From assembly GCA_963693085.1 (NCBI GenBank), contig OY856410.1, positions 1,335,045,804 to 1,335,109,803 on the forward strand: DNA of 64,000 nt. The letters run 5' to 3'. The stretch's first letter is position 1; every line of letters starts with the position of its first letter. The stretch is from Alisma plantago-aquatica. Taxonomy: Eukaryota; Streptophyta; Magnoliopsida; Alismatales; Alismataceae. Below the pieces are notes generated by a model, which was given only the letters and a program-made list of their open reading frames with translations, had not been told where the DNA came from and did not search any database. Below, piece by piece: positions 48,607 through 60,759 of the stretch. The position numbers and the translations under genes were made by a program.

Positions 48607-49958
48607 TGTTGACCTAACATTTATGCATTACTATATTTTTATGATGACTTCACCATTTCATTCATGTGTATCTAACATTACTATTGAGATCATTTCATAT
48701 TCATAGTTCACTCAAAGGAATCATATCAACCCTAGAATGACGATTTCAAATCATACAAGCACAAAATTCAAGAAATGAATAATAGATAGATATTCACCTA
48801 AAAGTTGTTGTAAATTATTTATAATGATTGAGTGACTTATAATTAAGCTTAATGTAAGAGAATTAATTAGATGTATGAATATTTTATTTTACATTAATTG
48901 ATTGAATACCTAATCCAAACACTTTCATTGGTCGAGATTGTCATGGACAAAACTCGGCCGACGACCTTTATTGCTTAACCAAATAATGCTATCAGTCGAG
49001 ATTCTAAATGTCATTAATCTTGGTCGATGGCAAGCATACAGCAAAATTCGTCGACTGAGTTTAGTCACCCAAATCTCGGTCGATGGCTTTTGAATTTCTT
49101 GTATTTTTACACCATCGGCCGAGATTTTGACCCCAAAATTCAGCCAATAGTATTGTAAATGTAAAGTGCAATATTGTCATTAGAAAGAGGTGAAAAAATG
49201 ATTTATGTCTGTTGGTGACCCAACAAACTTCTCGGAAATGAGTAGAATTCAAACTAATTGAGTCTACTAGCTAGTTGACACCCTAAACTATAAATAGGAC
49301 CCTTTAGACTTCATCCCAAAGTTACCATCCATGCTCCTATGTTATAGTTGAGTGCTTGTGCTAAAAGAGGCCCTAATCTCTCTTGAGCTTAAACATTCCT
49401 CTGCAATCATCAGAGTGGATTAGGATGGTGTAAGGAGAGCTAGCCCTAATTATTATTTGTAAAGCTCTCCACTTCCTTTCTCACTGTCTCTCTCTCTAGT
49501 TGATGACTTGAGGAAAGCTTTCTTGGTGAATGAAGGAAATAGACAAAGGCGAAAGATCCTCATCAAGAATGGGTAAGTCCTTGGTGAAGGTGGCAGACTC
49601 TTGGGTCTTTGTATAGGTAAGATCTTGTATGGTTATTGGCTTCCTTGACCTTAAAGGGAATGCTAGTTAGCCCTTGATCTTAAAAAGGTTGTCTTTTGAT
49701 GAAACTTTTTTAAGTCAATATAAGGTGGTACTCAAGTGTTCAAAACCCTAGAGGTTGACCTCTCTAGGTAATGGAGCTACATCCTTTAGAGGTGGAACCA
49801 CTATAAACAACTGTGTTCATTTGTGGATTGTTCAATCTCTCTTTCCCTTGTTTACCTCATTTGTAATTAATTTGTGATATATTGTTTGAAAGTATAACAA
49901 GTTTTTTTAAAATGATTTTAGTTATATTCACCCCCCTCTAGAGCCCATAGATCTAACA
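48607..49958 (+). mobile_element. Solo LTR G (copia-type)
   Basis: Starts TGTTGACCTAACATTTATGC and ends GATCTAACA. The 3' end carries TTCACCCCCCTCTAG, a common plant copia LTR ending. The flanking 5-mers GAGAT (48602-48606) and GAGAC (49959-49963) are a target duplication with one mismatch. The TATA box is at 49288-49298. A set of TCGGCCGA/TCGGTCGA words occurs at 48928-49135. Confidence 0.8.
49288..49298 (+). promoter_or_regulatory. TATA box of solo LTR G
   Basis: CTATAAATAGG, the plant consensus, in mid-LTR with a plausible transcribed region to the right. Confidence 0.6.
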
Positions 49959-49963
49959 GAGAC

Positions 49964-51759
49964 CTTGAATGGGTAACAACAATGGCTCCACAAGTATGCA
50001 ATTGTCTTAGTCAAAGCCATATGTTGTGACTTTCAGTAAGCATATTTAGAGCAATCTTTGTTTAATCTTAATTTTATGCAGCCACCAAATTAATCCTTAT
50101 AAATAAATATCTTCCCTTGTTTATAATAATAGATGAACAAGGGGGTTGTTTAATACTCCTATACGACTTTTTGGTTCTCTAGTAATATTTTAACTTATCC
50201 AAAAAAAATGTTCATTACCGGTCATAAAGATGAACACTTTCCATGGAGTATTAAACGTTTGCAATTTCCATAACAGTATGTTGCCCATAAAATAGCTTGT
50301 ATGACCGGGACTAAAAATCAACTCCACAAAACAAAAGCAACCATAAGTAAGTTAGAGTTGTCATCAAATTTTCTCTTGCTTATGCTCTCCTTCAAATTGG
50401 GTTGGAATTTTGGAGCACTTCTATTTGCCTCCAACAAAATCGATCTTCCAAACTGACGCCATAAAGTTGGGCAAACAAGAAATATAGAGAAAAGGGGAAA
50501 CAAGCATCACAAGAACCATACACCTTTTACATGGATCAGTCAAGCCCCAAGATAGGGCCCTACAACCACAGTACAAGTGGATAGATGACACACTAATGGT
50601 TACCTAACAAGTACAAATAGTGGAGATAATTATGGAAGTGAGCTCACAAACCACAAAAACACTCAAAAGAAAAAGACCAAGATCCTTATAAAGAGATGAT
50701 GTGGTGTAGGAGATATATAGGGGTTAAAGGTGTCCATTTTAAAGTTATGATAGGCATCATTTATAGTTGGAAGATCAAAAGTTTAATTACAATGAAAAAG
50801 AAGGCAGACAGGCAATGAGTTGCGTCACCAACCCCTTTTTTAGGCATTTGAACCAAAAAGTAGCTAGTAAAAGAGGCTCCAAAAATGGATGCAGCATCCA
50901 ATCAATTGCAATTAATACAAAGTTTCATATGTTAGGCCAAATGTATTTGTTGTACCATCCAAATAATTGAATTGATACAAAGTTTTTTGATGCCATCCAA
51001 TACATCAATCAACAAATCATAATACTTTTTGTTTATCAAAATAGAACTTTTCAATTTTCATAATGAAAACTAAGACCTTCCAACCATAATAACAAAAAGC
51101 GTCCAATTTTTCATAAAATTTGTGATATTTCACAAACTTTAGTGGGTCGAATGTTTTAGGCGTTTAAAATCATCAACATCGCTTTGTGATTTTTTTTTTT
51201 GCATTTGATACATTTCTTTCCTAACTTTTTTGCTTGGTTCATCTACACAAACTGCTAAGTGATTTGTCATTCTGTGTGACCCACGAGACACCTACACGAC
51301 TACTTTTCCCTTCAAACTCCAGCCCAACCATTTCCATCCCACTTCAATGCAAACCCTAACAGAACCCTACTCTATGGGTCCACCTCCTCTAATGTCGGCA
51401 AGCACCATCACCCAGCGAAGGCAGTAGAATAACGGCAATTGGAGCTTCAATAACCGGCAGTGGCAACTGGAGCTCTAGCAATTGGCGTTGCAAATGGTCT
51501 GGAAAGCAGTTGCGGCGACAACCACTGAACCAAGTACAATGGCATTAACCAAGTGGCAGGTACCTTCTCTCCACTCTTCTTCCTATTCCTTTTTCCTTGT
51601 CCCCGTCGTTCATGTATCTATGTCGTTCCACTCTTCTTCCTCTTCCTATTTCCTTACTTAGTTGCTCCTCTCTCCTTCCTATGTCCTCGTTAGCTTCTCT
51701 TAATCCCAGGTTTTTTCCACACCTCATCTGTGCCCCCTTTTCTTAGCCCCTTTGCATCT
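49964..51759. other. Unassigned region
   Basis: AT-rich up to about 51200. From 51290 to 51560 it is more GC-rich with CAACTGGAGCTC/CAATTGGAGC repeats, ending AAGTGGCAGGTACC, which could be a splice donor of a lost transposase-like gene. No protein match. Confidence 0.35.
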
Positions 51760-52260
51760 CCTTCCTCGTGTTTTTTTCTCTCGCATGCCCTACAACTTAT
51801 TCTTCTCTTCCAACTCAACTTCCTATTGTTTCTCCTCATTGACTCATTCCTCCTCAACTCTCGCCCCAAGATGCACCCTCCCCTCCTCTTGGACATCCAG
51901 CTAGCAGTCGCCATGCTCATGTTCTTCTCTCCCAACCCAACACCATGTTGATGCTTCTTCCTTAGTTACATCTCTACCAATTCCTCCTATCTTCATTCCT
52001 CCTCAACTTCCACTCAGTAATGCAAGCCCATGCTCCCGCTTTTCGCTCCCATCCCAACACCTTGTTGTTGCTTCTTCTCAATTTCTTCTATTTCAATTCA
52101 TATTCTCTTCATCCCTCTCAACTTCCATTGCATGACGCAACCCTTTCTCATGTTCTTCTCTTCCAAGCCAACATCCTTTTGTTGTTGCTTCTCTACCAAT
52201 TCCTCATGTCTTCATTCCTCCTCGACTAATATCCCACCATACATCATGCCCCATCTTAGA
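51760..52260. repeat. Pyrimidine-rich imperfect tandem repeat, about 115-bp unit
   Basis: Three to four diverged units, at about 51916, 52028 and 52145 and perhaps one from 51760. Each carries 'catgttcttctc', 'ccaacacc-tgttg-tgcttct', 'ccaattcctc' and 'cttcattcctcctc' in the same order. Confidence 0.7.
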
Positions 52261-52679
52261 CGTTCTTCATGTCATCTTTTTTCTATGTATAAACTAATTT
52301 TGTGTTTCTTCTCCTTTCCTCACTTCTCGCAGTATTCAAACCCAAAAATATCTCAACAATAACCAATATCATCAATAACCATCAGAACCAAGTACAACCT
52401 ATTTAATTGAAATCAATTGTCACATTTTTTTAGTTGGATTTGAAATACTCAATGCATGATATTCTACTATATATTTTCCATAGCTTGCTCATTTGACATG
52501 CCATTATGCCATAATATTCTATTATATATTTGTGTTGATATTTGATTGTATTTGTTTTCATTGTATCTCTCGTATGTTTCTAATTACAAAATCATAGCAA
52601 TACCTAATTGCATTTGCTTGTTTTCCTATTTGTTCATTTTTCTCATCTTGTATAAAATATGTATTTTAATAACAATAGG

Positions 52680-52866
52680 TCAACAATGACTTGTGGGAGC
52701 ATGTGAAGTCTGTAAATAACAAGTTGAGGTGCAAGTTTTGTCATGAACTTTCATCGCTTCCATTACGGAGTTCAAGTTTCACTTGGCACGAGTAACTTGC
52801 AAGGACATCAAGCCATTACCTATAGTATCTGATGTAGTTAGGGAAATTACAGTCAAAGCTAGGTGA
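52680..52866 (+). pseudogene. BED-type zinc-finger exon of a hAT-like transposase, frameshifted
   Basis: Reads NNDLWEHVKSVNNKLRCKFCH in one frame, then ITEFKFHLARVTCKDIKPLP and VSDVVREI in another. This is the CxxC...HxxxxC/H BED finger seen at the N-terminus of hAT transposases and BED/DUF659 proteins. A small indel near 52745-52755 separates the two halves. No dimerisation domain follows before the LTR at 52917. The preceding AG at about 52677 suggests an exon start. Confidence 0.7.
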
Positions 52867-52916
52867 CTTCTAAGCGAAATCCACTAGCAAAAAGCAAAAT
52901 ATTTTTTATTTCTTCA

Positions 52917-53107
52917 TGTTATAAAGTATTAGCAGCCTATTTAGTTAATAGGTTTAATTAGTTAATGAACTTAAGTGTCTCGGCCCATATAGCCTTATTT
53001 GAGTCCCAAGTCTGTAATGTTTCCCTCCTTTCTCCTATATATAGGACAAGGGTGTGCCACCTAATACAACACAACACAAGTGAGTTTTCCCCTCACACTT
53101 TTCAACA
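52917..53107 (+). mobile_element. Short LTR of a copia-type element (H)
   Basis: 191 bp, from TGTTATAAAGTATTAGC to CTTTTCAACA, with the TATA element CCTATATATAGG at 53034-53045 and the primer site immediately after. No second LTR is seen in the window. The inner sequence is interrupted by solo LTR F at 53357, and the 3' side is lost near 57285. Confidence 0.65.
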
Positions 53108-53119
53108 TGGTATCAGGGA
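53108..53119 (+). other. Primer-binding site of element H
   Basis: TGGTATCAGGGA, tRNA-Met-type with the last bases changed, abutting the LTR. Confidence 0.7.
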
Positions 53120-53351
53120 ATCACCCTAACCCTAGAGGAGAGTATGAGCGAGAGCATATGAGGTGAGAGATGATAGTGATATAGTCCAAGCTATCTTAAT
53201 GGAGCTTCACATTCTTCAACACATCTGCTCTTTAGATGTCTTTGTCCCGTGTCATTCTCACTAAGCATTGCTTTACATGTGAGTTGTCTATCAAGGCTAA
53301 TTTCAGTTGGCCACTGCTTTACTACAGGATTGACACCAAGACTTTCACGTT
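53120..53351 (+). other. Interior of element H
   Basis: Leader-like sequence after the primer site. No coding frame of note before the target site of solo LTR F. Confidence 0.4.
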
Positions 53352-53356
53352 CATAC

Positions 53357-56300
53357 TTTAAGGCCCCTAAACTTGCTTAATGAGTTGAACAAGCTTAATT
53401 ATCATAATTGAATTCTTATAACACTAATCTAGCCTTGTGATATGCTTTAAAATCATAACACAAGATTAAGTTTCAAATTTGGTCCAATTTGGACACTGTT
53501 TGAGCAAGTTATGCAATTTTATGTACATTTTGGACTTTTCTGTAATTTACCCAATTGAGAGGTTTTCTTTAAATTTTATTACTTGTATTATGTTCCTTGG
53601 ATATTCTCTCATCATTATTGAGCATGTTGAGCCAAGGGGCACCAATTTAAACCTTGGTTTGAAGGTGTTTTCTACAAGGGTATTTTAGGGTTTATGCCTT
53701 CACGGATGAGCTACCTTTAGTAGCTATCAACTAATGAATTATTTGATTGGCTGGGAAATTCGACAAAGGAAAGCTAAGCAGGTCTATACACATTGTGGGG
53801 GAGCTGCTTGTGTGTGTGCTTATATATTCTTAATAAATTAAGGCCATGGACACTTGGATAGATACTAGAACTTCAACTTTTTCTTTTTCTTTATCTTAAA
53901 GTTTCATATACTTATCCCCAAGCACCAAAACGAGCCATTTTCTCACCACCACTTCCCTCCTTCTACCAACCTTGTTCTCCCTCGGTGCTGCTGCGAATTT
54001 TTCTATCCAAGGAAGAAGAAAGTGGGGATCTTCTTGGAAAAAGGATCTAGGGTTGCAATTGACTTTATTTTAGGGTTGAAAAAGCTTCCTTCTAGTGATC
54101 TTGACCTAAAAGACTAATAATTCCCTTCTTTCCTACGTTTATTTCTTTGTTATCATTCCTCCTACCTTTCTCCAGGTTGGAACCTTACTGTTCCATGGTA
54201 GAAATTGCTCTAAAGCTTTAAAACCCTACCTTTCTTGCTCCTTATGCTTAGGGTTTGCTCATTTGATGAAGAAAGGTGCTAGATGGATGAATTCATAGCT
54301 TATTCTTGGATTTTCTACCCTACATGCTCAAGTTTGCTTCTGTGTGGGGTTTCATCTTCTCATTAGAGGCAAGTTTTATAACTTGTTCCACGTTTATTAC
54401 TTACCATAAGCTTTCTAGATCATGATCTTGCTTGAAAATGATGATCCATGCACTAAAAAGCTATGCTTGACTTGGATTTCAATTTTTATAATGTTCCTTG
54501 TTCTGATTTCCATTTTATATAAACATGTGATCATGTGTACGTTATTCCTAAGGTATAATATGACTTGTATCAGGTTGTTTTGACAACCTATGGTGCTAAA
54601 CACCTATCAACCAATGGTCAATTTTAGAGTTTAAAGTTGATTTCTTCTATAAATCCATGACCCGATGATGGTACCATTGCAACAACCCTATGGTGTGATA
54701 GTATGATGACTAGCGTAGCCTCATGAATGACAAGTAAATAGTATCATGTGATGATGAGATGAGAAATTAAGTTTCACACGTTTTAAATCTTTTAAAGTTG
54801 TGATATTTATATGCTTGTTAGACGTGAATTAGGGTTTGTATGTCCACTTGTTTGATGCAGCCTCAATTCACCCAATTGGCATAACTAATCAAGTGAAACT
54901 CTAATCATGTAGTGTCAAGTGCCATAGATCCATCTGAGTGTCAGAACTTACCAGATGGTGAAACGAGTATTCCTAAGGGAAACTCGAAGTGCATACTGAT
55001 GAGTATGTGGGGTGTTTGTCATCATGAATTCAAGTGTATAGGGAGGATGAATGCGGTCATACCTAGCCCTTAGTTTGAGAACGACTGCGGTCGTGTCTCG
55101 GTGATTATATATGTGATGAGATTGGAGGACAATTTTGGTTGTACCTCGGATGGTAGTGTATACGTACCCACCTCCTTTCACTAGTGTCATGACCTATACC
55201 ATGGACGGACTAGGCTGTTTGTAGCTTGACCTTATGTGTCGTTGTGGCGGACCCGTACTGACCGGGGGCGGAGAAGATCTTAGGAGTCTGGTTCTTCCTA
55301 GATCTTGCATGGCACTGATTTCGACTTAGCAGTGGTCAGTTGGATTTTGAGTGGTATCCTCAATTTCCTTAGGGCGTAATAAAAGATGTAATACATCCGT
55401 CTAGCATATTTGTTTAGGGTTATACATGACATTTCACATTGGATGATAACCCTTGTTTGTTATCTTTACATAAAGATGATGCTTAGTGCAATTAAGAGAT
55501 AGTAGATATACTTATGTTTGGGATATGCTTAAGATTGTAGATGTGCACATACAGTAGTCATGATTATGTTGATAACTATACTGCTACTACTGATTATAAT
55601 CATGATGCTAGCTATCTAATGTTGTTAGTTATGTTTAGTATGCTAGCCATGCCTTGTAATTAGAGATGCATATATTGTTGATCATGTTTATCTAGATAGT
55701 TGTGCTTATGCTGTTAGCTCTTCTTATAATGTTGATATGTTCAACCAATTAGACATGCTCATGTTGTTAGCTATGCTATTTTACTAGACTTTCTCATGAT
55801 GCTAGATATGCATATGCTACTGAATTGCTTATATTATCAACAAGATAAAGGATGATAGTCTGGCTAATGATGATAGTTATTATCTGCTCCCTTGTGCATT
55901 TTGTTAATCATCAGTGTTGCTGAGCTTATTTGTTATATCTGATTAATTTTCTTAACTATTTAATTACTTAAAAATTTTGTAATCAATAAATGTTATTGGA
56001 GGTTATATCTCTTGCTGGGACTGGGTCTCACCCTTGTGGTTCGCCACATTTTTTTTAGGTAATCGGAAGTGATGAAAACAAACATTTGGCGGCAAAGAGG
56101 AGCTATAGTAATGAATCTTTGAGAAAGTTGATTAGATATCTAGTGCGTCCTAGAGTCGTCCATGTACTCTCAGATTAGCGCAGGAAAAGTTTGTATATGG
56201 TGTTTCAAACGAATCAGAATTTTGTTAGCATGTTAATGCTTGTTTGTGTGACATATACGAATATTGTTCTCCTATGTATATATGTTGTGGCTAAGGTGAT

Positions 56301-56493
56301 AGATCAATTTGTATCAAATTCTTGGCATATTTTGGATATAAGAAAGATGTTGGGCTCTTATGCAAATGTTTCTGAGCTGGTGCTGACGTTGAAATCGGTT
56401 TTAATTTACCCATACTTTTGGGTATGTAGTTAATTGGTGATTGATTGTGTTTTATATTTTGAGTAATCTCGTTTAGCATAACGGATTCTCACA
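53357..56493 (+). mobile_element. Solo LTR F (3.1 kb, gypsy, same family as B)
   Basis: Starts TTTAAGGCCCC (a mutated TGTAAGACCC start) and ends GGATTCTCACA. The target duplication CATAC is at 53352-53356 and 56494-56498. Several blocks match B in the same order and orientation, for example 'cccaattgagagg' at 53549, 'aatcaagtgaaactctaatcatgtag' at 54885 and the 'ttatatctc...tctcaccc' block at 56003. No interior or second LTR. Confidence 0.88.
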
Positions 56494-56498
56494 CATAC

Positions 56499-57284
56499 TA
56501 TGTACATCAAGACAAGAGTTTGTTGAGCTATTTTTGACCTCTTGTTTCCTCTAGTGTTAATGAGTTGATCATTCTTGTTGCATTCCCATGAGACAGATGG
56601 TTGCTTCTTCACATTAGAAGCATGTCACTTTCTAGCATGTGCATTTTTTATCTGCAAGAATTCATCCAGATTCATCTTCACCGAGCTACTTTGTTATGTC
56701 TTCTCCGAGTTGCATCTGTTGGCATGGCTCTTCTGTAGATCTACTTAGGTTCCTCCTTGATGGTGCCTTCATTCCTATCAAGCCCCCAAGATTCATGCGC
56801 AAGATTTATAGAACCAATATGGCAGCCATCAACACCTCGTCTAGCTCGTGTTCGTACCACATTATGCACATTTGTGGTCTTTTGTGCTAATCTCAGTTGT
56901 CTACACTTCTCAGACAATTTGAAGATGCTTCTACAACTACATCGACATTGTGCCTCCGCGTTCGTACTGCATTATGTACATGGGATGTGTTGACTGTGAC
57001 TTATACCACTCACATATTCCTCTACAATGAAAATGGCATAGTCAGGGTACTTCTAATCGTATGTTCTGGTTTGACTATGGTGAGATTTGTTGTGGCGTAT
57101 AGATTTTCATTTATCAGATATTCTTCATCCCAGATGTACTTCGAATGACCTTCTCGAAAGCTCAAGCATTTCTAGCCTATTGAACACAACTCAAAAGAGG
57201 TGTCATCATATGTTTTTAGTTGGAAAGTATTGTTTAAGTGGGAGTAACACAACTCAATTCTACTTCCATAGGTTGCAGAACTGA
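56499..57284. other. Unassigned region between solo LTR F and element E
   Basis: Probably the continuation of element H, since F inserted into it. Plus-strand frames of 78-83 codons overlap without known motifs. Two copies of a 'cgtgttcgtac-cattatg-acat' block occur at about 56847 and 56957. AAGTGGGAGT near 57237 could be a remnant polypurine tract. Confidence 0.4.
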
Positions 57285-57833
57285 TTATGTCTCACGATGG
57301 CATTTCCTTAGCATGGAAATGTGGAACACTGGGTGTAACTTTTGCAACTCAGGTGGTAACTCCAGCTTATAAGCTACCTTTCCAATCCGTTCAATGATTG
57401 GATAAGGCCCCATAAATCTAGGAGTTAACTTTCCTTTTCTTTCAAATCTAAGAACTCCCTTCCAAGGTGAGACCTTGAGGTACACTCTGTCTCCAACCTG
57501 GAATTCTAAAGGTCTACGACGCTTATCAGCGTAAGATTTCTGCCTATCCTGTGCAGTCTTTAACTGTTGTTGTATTATTTTAATCTTTTCAGTGGTCTGC
57601 TGCACAAGATCAGGACCCAAAAGTTGATATTCACCAGTTTCATACCAACATAGGGGAGATCTACAACGTCTACCATACAAAGCTTCATAAGGTGCCATGT
57701 CTATACTGTGTTGATAGATGTTATTGTAGGCAAACTCTATCAAGCTTAGATGTAGATCCCAACTTCCTATAAACTGGAGGACACATGCCCTAAGCAAGTC
57801 CTCCAAGGTTTGTAGTCCTTTCAGATTGTCCAT
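57285..57833 (-). pseudogene. E integrase C-terminal part
   Basis: Reads [13 protein letters not shown], then MAPYEALYGRRCRSPL, VYLKVSPWKGVLRF and HPVFHISMLRK, the standard end of gypsy integrase with the GPY/F-type module. It is in a different frame from the upstream catalytic core: an indel near 57800-57810, just after the QTDGQSER block, separates them. The frame stops at 57285 shortly after SMLRK, where family members continue into a chromodomain. Confidence 0.9.
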
Positions 57834-58836
57834 CTGTCTGGGGATGAAAGGTTGTACTAAACCTTAACTGTGTGCTTAAGGCTTTATGAAGTCGCTCCCA
57901 AAAATGACTCGTAAACTGGGGACCTCTATCAGAAACAATGGTAACTGGGACTCCATGCAGCCGCACTATGTCATCCACATATAACTGTGCCAGCTTCTCA
58001 GCAGAATAGGTTGTTTTGACAGGTAAGAAATGTGTTGTCTTTGTCAACCTATCAACTATTACCCAGATGGAATCATGACCTTTGGCTATTCTGGGCAGAC
58101 CAACCACAAAATCCATGGTTACATGATCCCACTTCCACTGTGGTATGGGTAAAGGTTGCAGTGTTCCTGCGGTCTTCTGGTATTCAGCTTTAACTTGCTG
58201 ACACACCGGACACCGCATAACGAACTTAGCAACATCCTTCTTCAAACCAAGCCACCAATACATATCTTTCAAGTTATGATACATCTTGGTGCTTCCTGGA
58301 TGCATAGCATACATTGAAGAATGAGCTTCTTCCAGGACTAACTTCCTTAAGTTATCAACATCAGGTACTATCATTCTACCATGATAGCAGGCTACCTGAT
58401 CATCTGAATCATGGAAACCATCTCGTTTCTCACTACCATACTCTGATCTAATCTGCTGAACTACAACATCCGCTTGTTGTGCCTCCTTAATCTGCTGTCT
58501 CAGAGTAGGTTTTATGTGCATCTCAGCTAGCAATCCAGATAACAACGATACTTTTAACTGTACATTGTTTTGCCTTAAAGAGATAAGCATATCCCTCCTA
58601 GAGCACGCCAAAGAATTCAACTGTGCTCTGTCTAGGGTTGGTGTTGCTAATTTCCTACTCAAAGCATCAGCAACCACATTGGCCTTCCCTGGATGATAAT
58701 CAATCGTACAATCATAGTCCTTGATTAACTCCATCCAGCGGCGTTGCCTCATGTTAAGCTCATGCTGAGAGAAGATGTACTTTAGGTTCTTATGGTCTGT
58801 GAAAATCTGGAATGTCTCTCCATAGAGGTAATGTCT
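57790..58836 (-). pseudogene. E RNase H end and integrase core
   Basis: From 58752 the frame reads [20 protein letters not shown] and VVADALSRK, the RNase H end and connection. A His/Cys zinc-binding region follows ([11 protein letters not shown], then RCPVCQQVK at about 58200). The catalytic core has its three acidic residues in TMDFVVGLP (about 58105), SDRGPQF (about 57930) and QSERT (about 57815). 320 codons are open without a stop. Only the frame break at its end disables it. Confidence 0.9.
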
Positions 58837-59346
58837 CTAGATCTTCAAAGCATGGACTACAGTAGCTAGTTCTAAATCGTGTGTTGGATAATTCTCCTCG
58901 TGTTTCTTAAGCTGTCGAGAAGCAAAAGAAATCACTTGTTTATCCTGCATTAACACACATCCTAGTCCATTCTTAGAGGCATCACAGAAAACTATATACC
59001 CTTTCCCTTTCTCAGGTAACACTAGCACAGGTGCACTTGTCAGCCTCTCTTTCAACAACTGGAATGATTGCTGACACTTATCATTCCAGGAAAAAGAAAC
59101 ATCCTTCCTGGTCAACTTGGTTAAAGGTAAGGCTATAGAACTGAAGTTCTTAATGAACCTCCTGTAATAGCCTGCTAACCCTAAGAAACTGCGAATCTCC
59201 GTCGGTGTCTTCGGCTGCTCCCATTACAGGACAGATTCTACCTTTTTAGGGTCAACACGAATACCTGAAGCAGATATTACGTGTCCAAGAAAAGAAACTT
59301 CTGGTAACCAAAACTCACACTTGCTAAACTTAGCATATAACTCATG
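58837..59346 (-). pseudogene. E reverse transcriptase thumb/connection and RNase H start
   Basis: After the stop at 59347-59349 the frame continues [25 protein letters not shown] and DPKKVESVL, meets a TAA at 59224-59226, then continues with [12 protein letters not shown]. From 59115 comes the RNase H start ([38 protein letters not shown]), ending at a TAG (58837-58839) where relatives carry tryptophan. Confidence 0.88.
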
Positions 59347-60759
59347 CTATCTTAGCAAAGTTAGAGCCTGACGAAGATGTTGCTCATGTTGTTGAGCATC
59401 TCTACTGTAGATCAGTATGTCATCTATAAAGACAACTACACATTGATCAAGAAAAGGTCGAAAGGTTTTATTCATGAGTTCCATAAATGCAGTTGATGCA
59501 TTAGTTAGTCCAAACGACATAACTGCGAACTCATAGTAACCATACCTTGTCCTAAAGGCAGACTTAGGTATGTCACCCTCCTTAATACGCAGCTGATGAT
59601 ATCCCGACCTAAAATCTATCTTTGAGAAGACAGTTGCACCACGCAACTGATCAAAGAGATCATCAGTCCTAGGCAAAGGATACTTATTCTTTATTGTTAC
59701 TTTATTTAACTGTCGGTAATCAATGCACAACCGCATCGACCCATCCTTTTTCTTAACAAAGAGGACCGAGGCACCCCAGGGTGAAGTGCTCGGTCGGATG
59801 GAACCCTTCTCAAGTAACTCTTGCAGTTGTTTCTTGAGTTCTTCCATCTCAGCAGGCGCCATCCTATATGGTGTTTGAGCTATTGGTTGTGTGCCCGGGA
59901 CTAGATTAATCTCAAAATCAATCTCTCGGGGCGGAGGTACACCTGGAAGTTCTTCAGGAAATACATCTTCAAATTCCCTTACTACAGGAACTTCGGCAGG
60001 ATTAGAACTCTCCATGGTGGTATCTACCACATGGGCCAAGAATGCATAACATCCTTGCCTCATCAGCTTCTCAGCTACCATAGCTGACATAAGGCAGGTT
60101 GGAAGAATCTTTCTGTCTCCTTGAAAGATCCATGTGTCACTATCATCGGTGAACACATCTTGCTTGGACTCACAATCCAAGACAACCTTATACCTTTCTA
60201 AGGTATCCATTCCAAGGATTATATCGAACCCGTGCATTTCAAGTGGTATAAGATCCACTTGAATGCGATGTTCAAAAAAGAAAAGAATGCAGGGAGAACA
60301 CACCTCCCGCAACACGGCAGATCCCATCAAAGGAGTCTCCAACTTCAAACTCTCTGCCCTATGACCAACTGTCATATTGCAGTCAAGAATCACTCTTCGA
60401 GTGATAAAGGAATGTGTAGCACCCGGATCAATTAAAACAGATACGATGCAGGATGTAGACATATCAGAATAAAATAACTTCATCTGACCTGTCACAACCC
60501 GAGGGTTGATCACTGCATCAGGTGGATTCATTGCATAGAATCTCGCCGTCGCCTGTGGTTGATTCGGTGTTCGATGACTGGGTGTCGATGATCCAGCTTG
60601 GGACGCTTGTCCACGTCCTCTAACGCCACCTGGAAACTGTCTCCTTTGGGAACCTTGCTGACTCTGCCTCTGGGGTTGAGTCACACTCGCCTCTCTGGCT
60701 CTGCAATCCTTCATCAGATGCCCCACCTTTCCACATATGAAACAGCTTCTGATCCCCTG
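59347..60759 (-). pseudogene. E zinc knuckle, protease and reverse transcriptase
   Basis: An open stretch of over 450 codons. The [14 protein letters not shown] zinc knuckle lies at about 60703-60745. The aspartic protease active site is DPGATHSF (about 60410-60430), with Pro where Ser or Thr is usual. The reverse transcriptase follows: [45 protein letters not shown], then the catalytic [10 protein letters not shown] at about 59400-59430. It ends at TAG 59347. This is the best preserved retroelement protein in the window. Confidence 0.92.
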
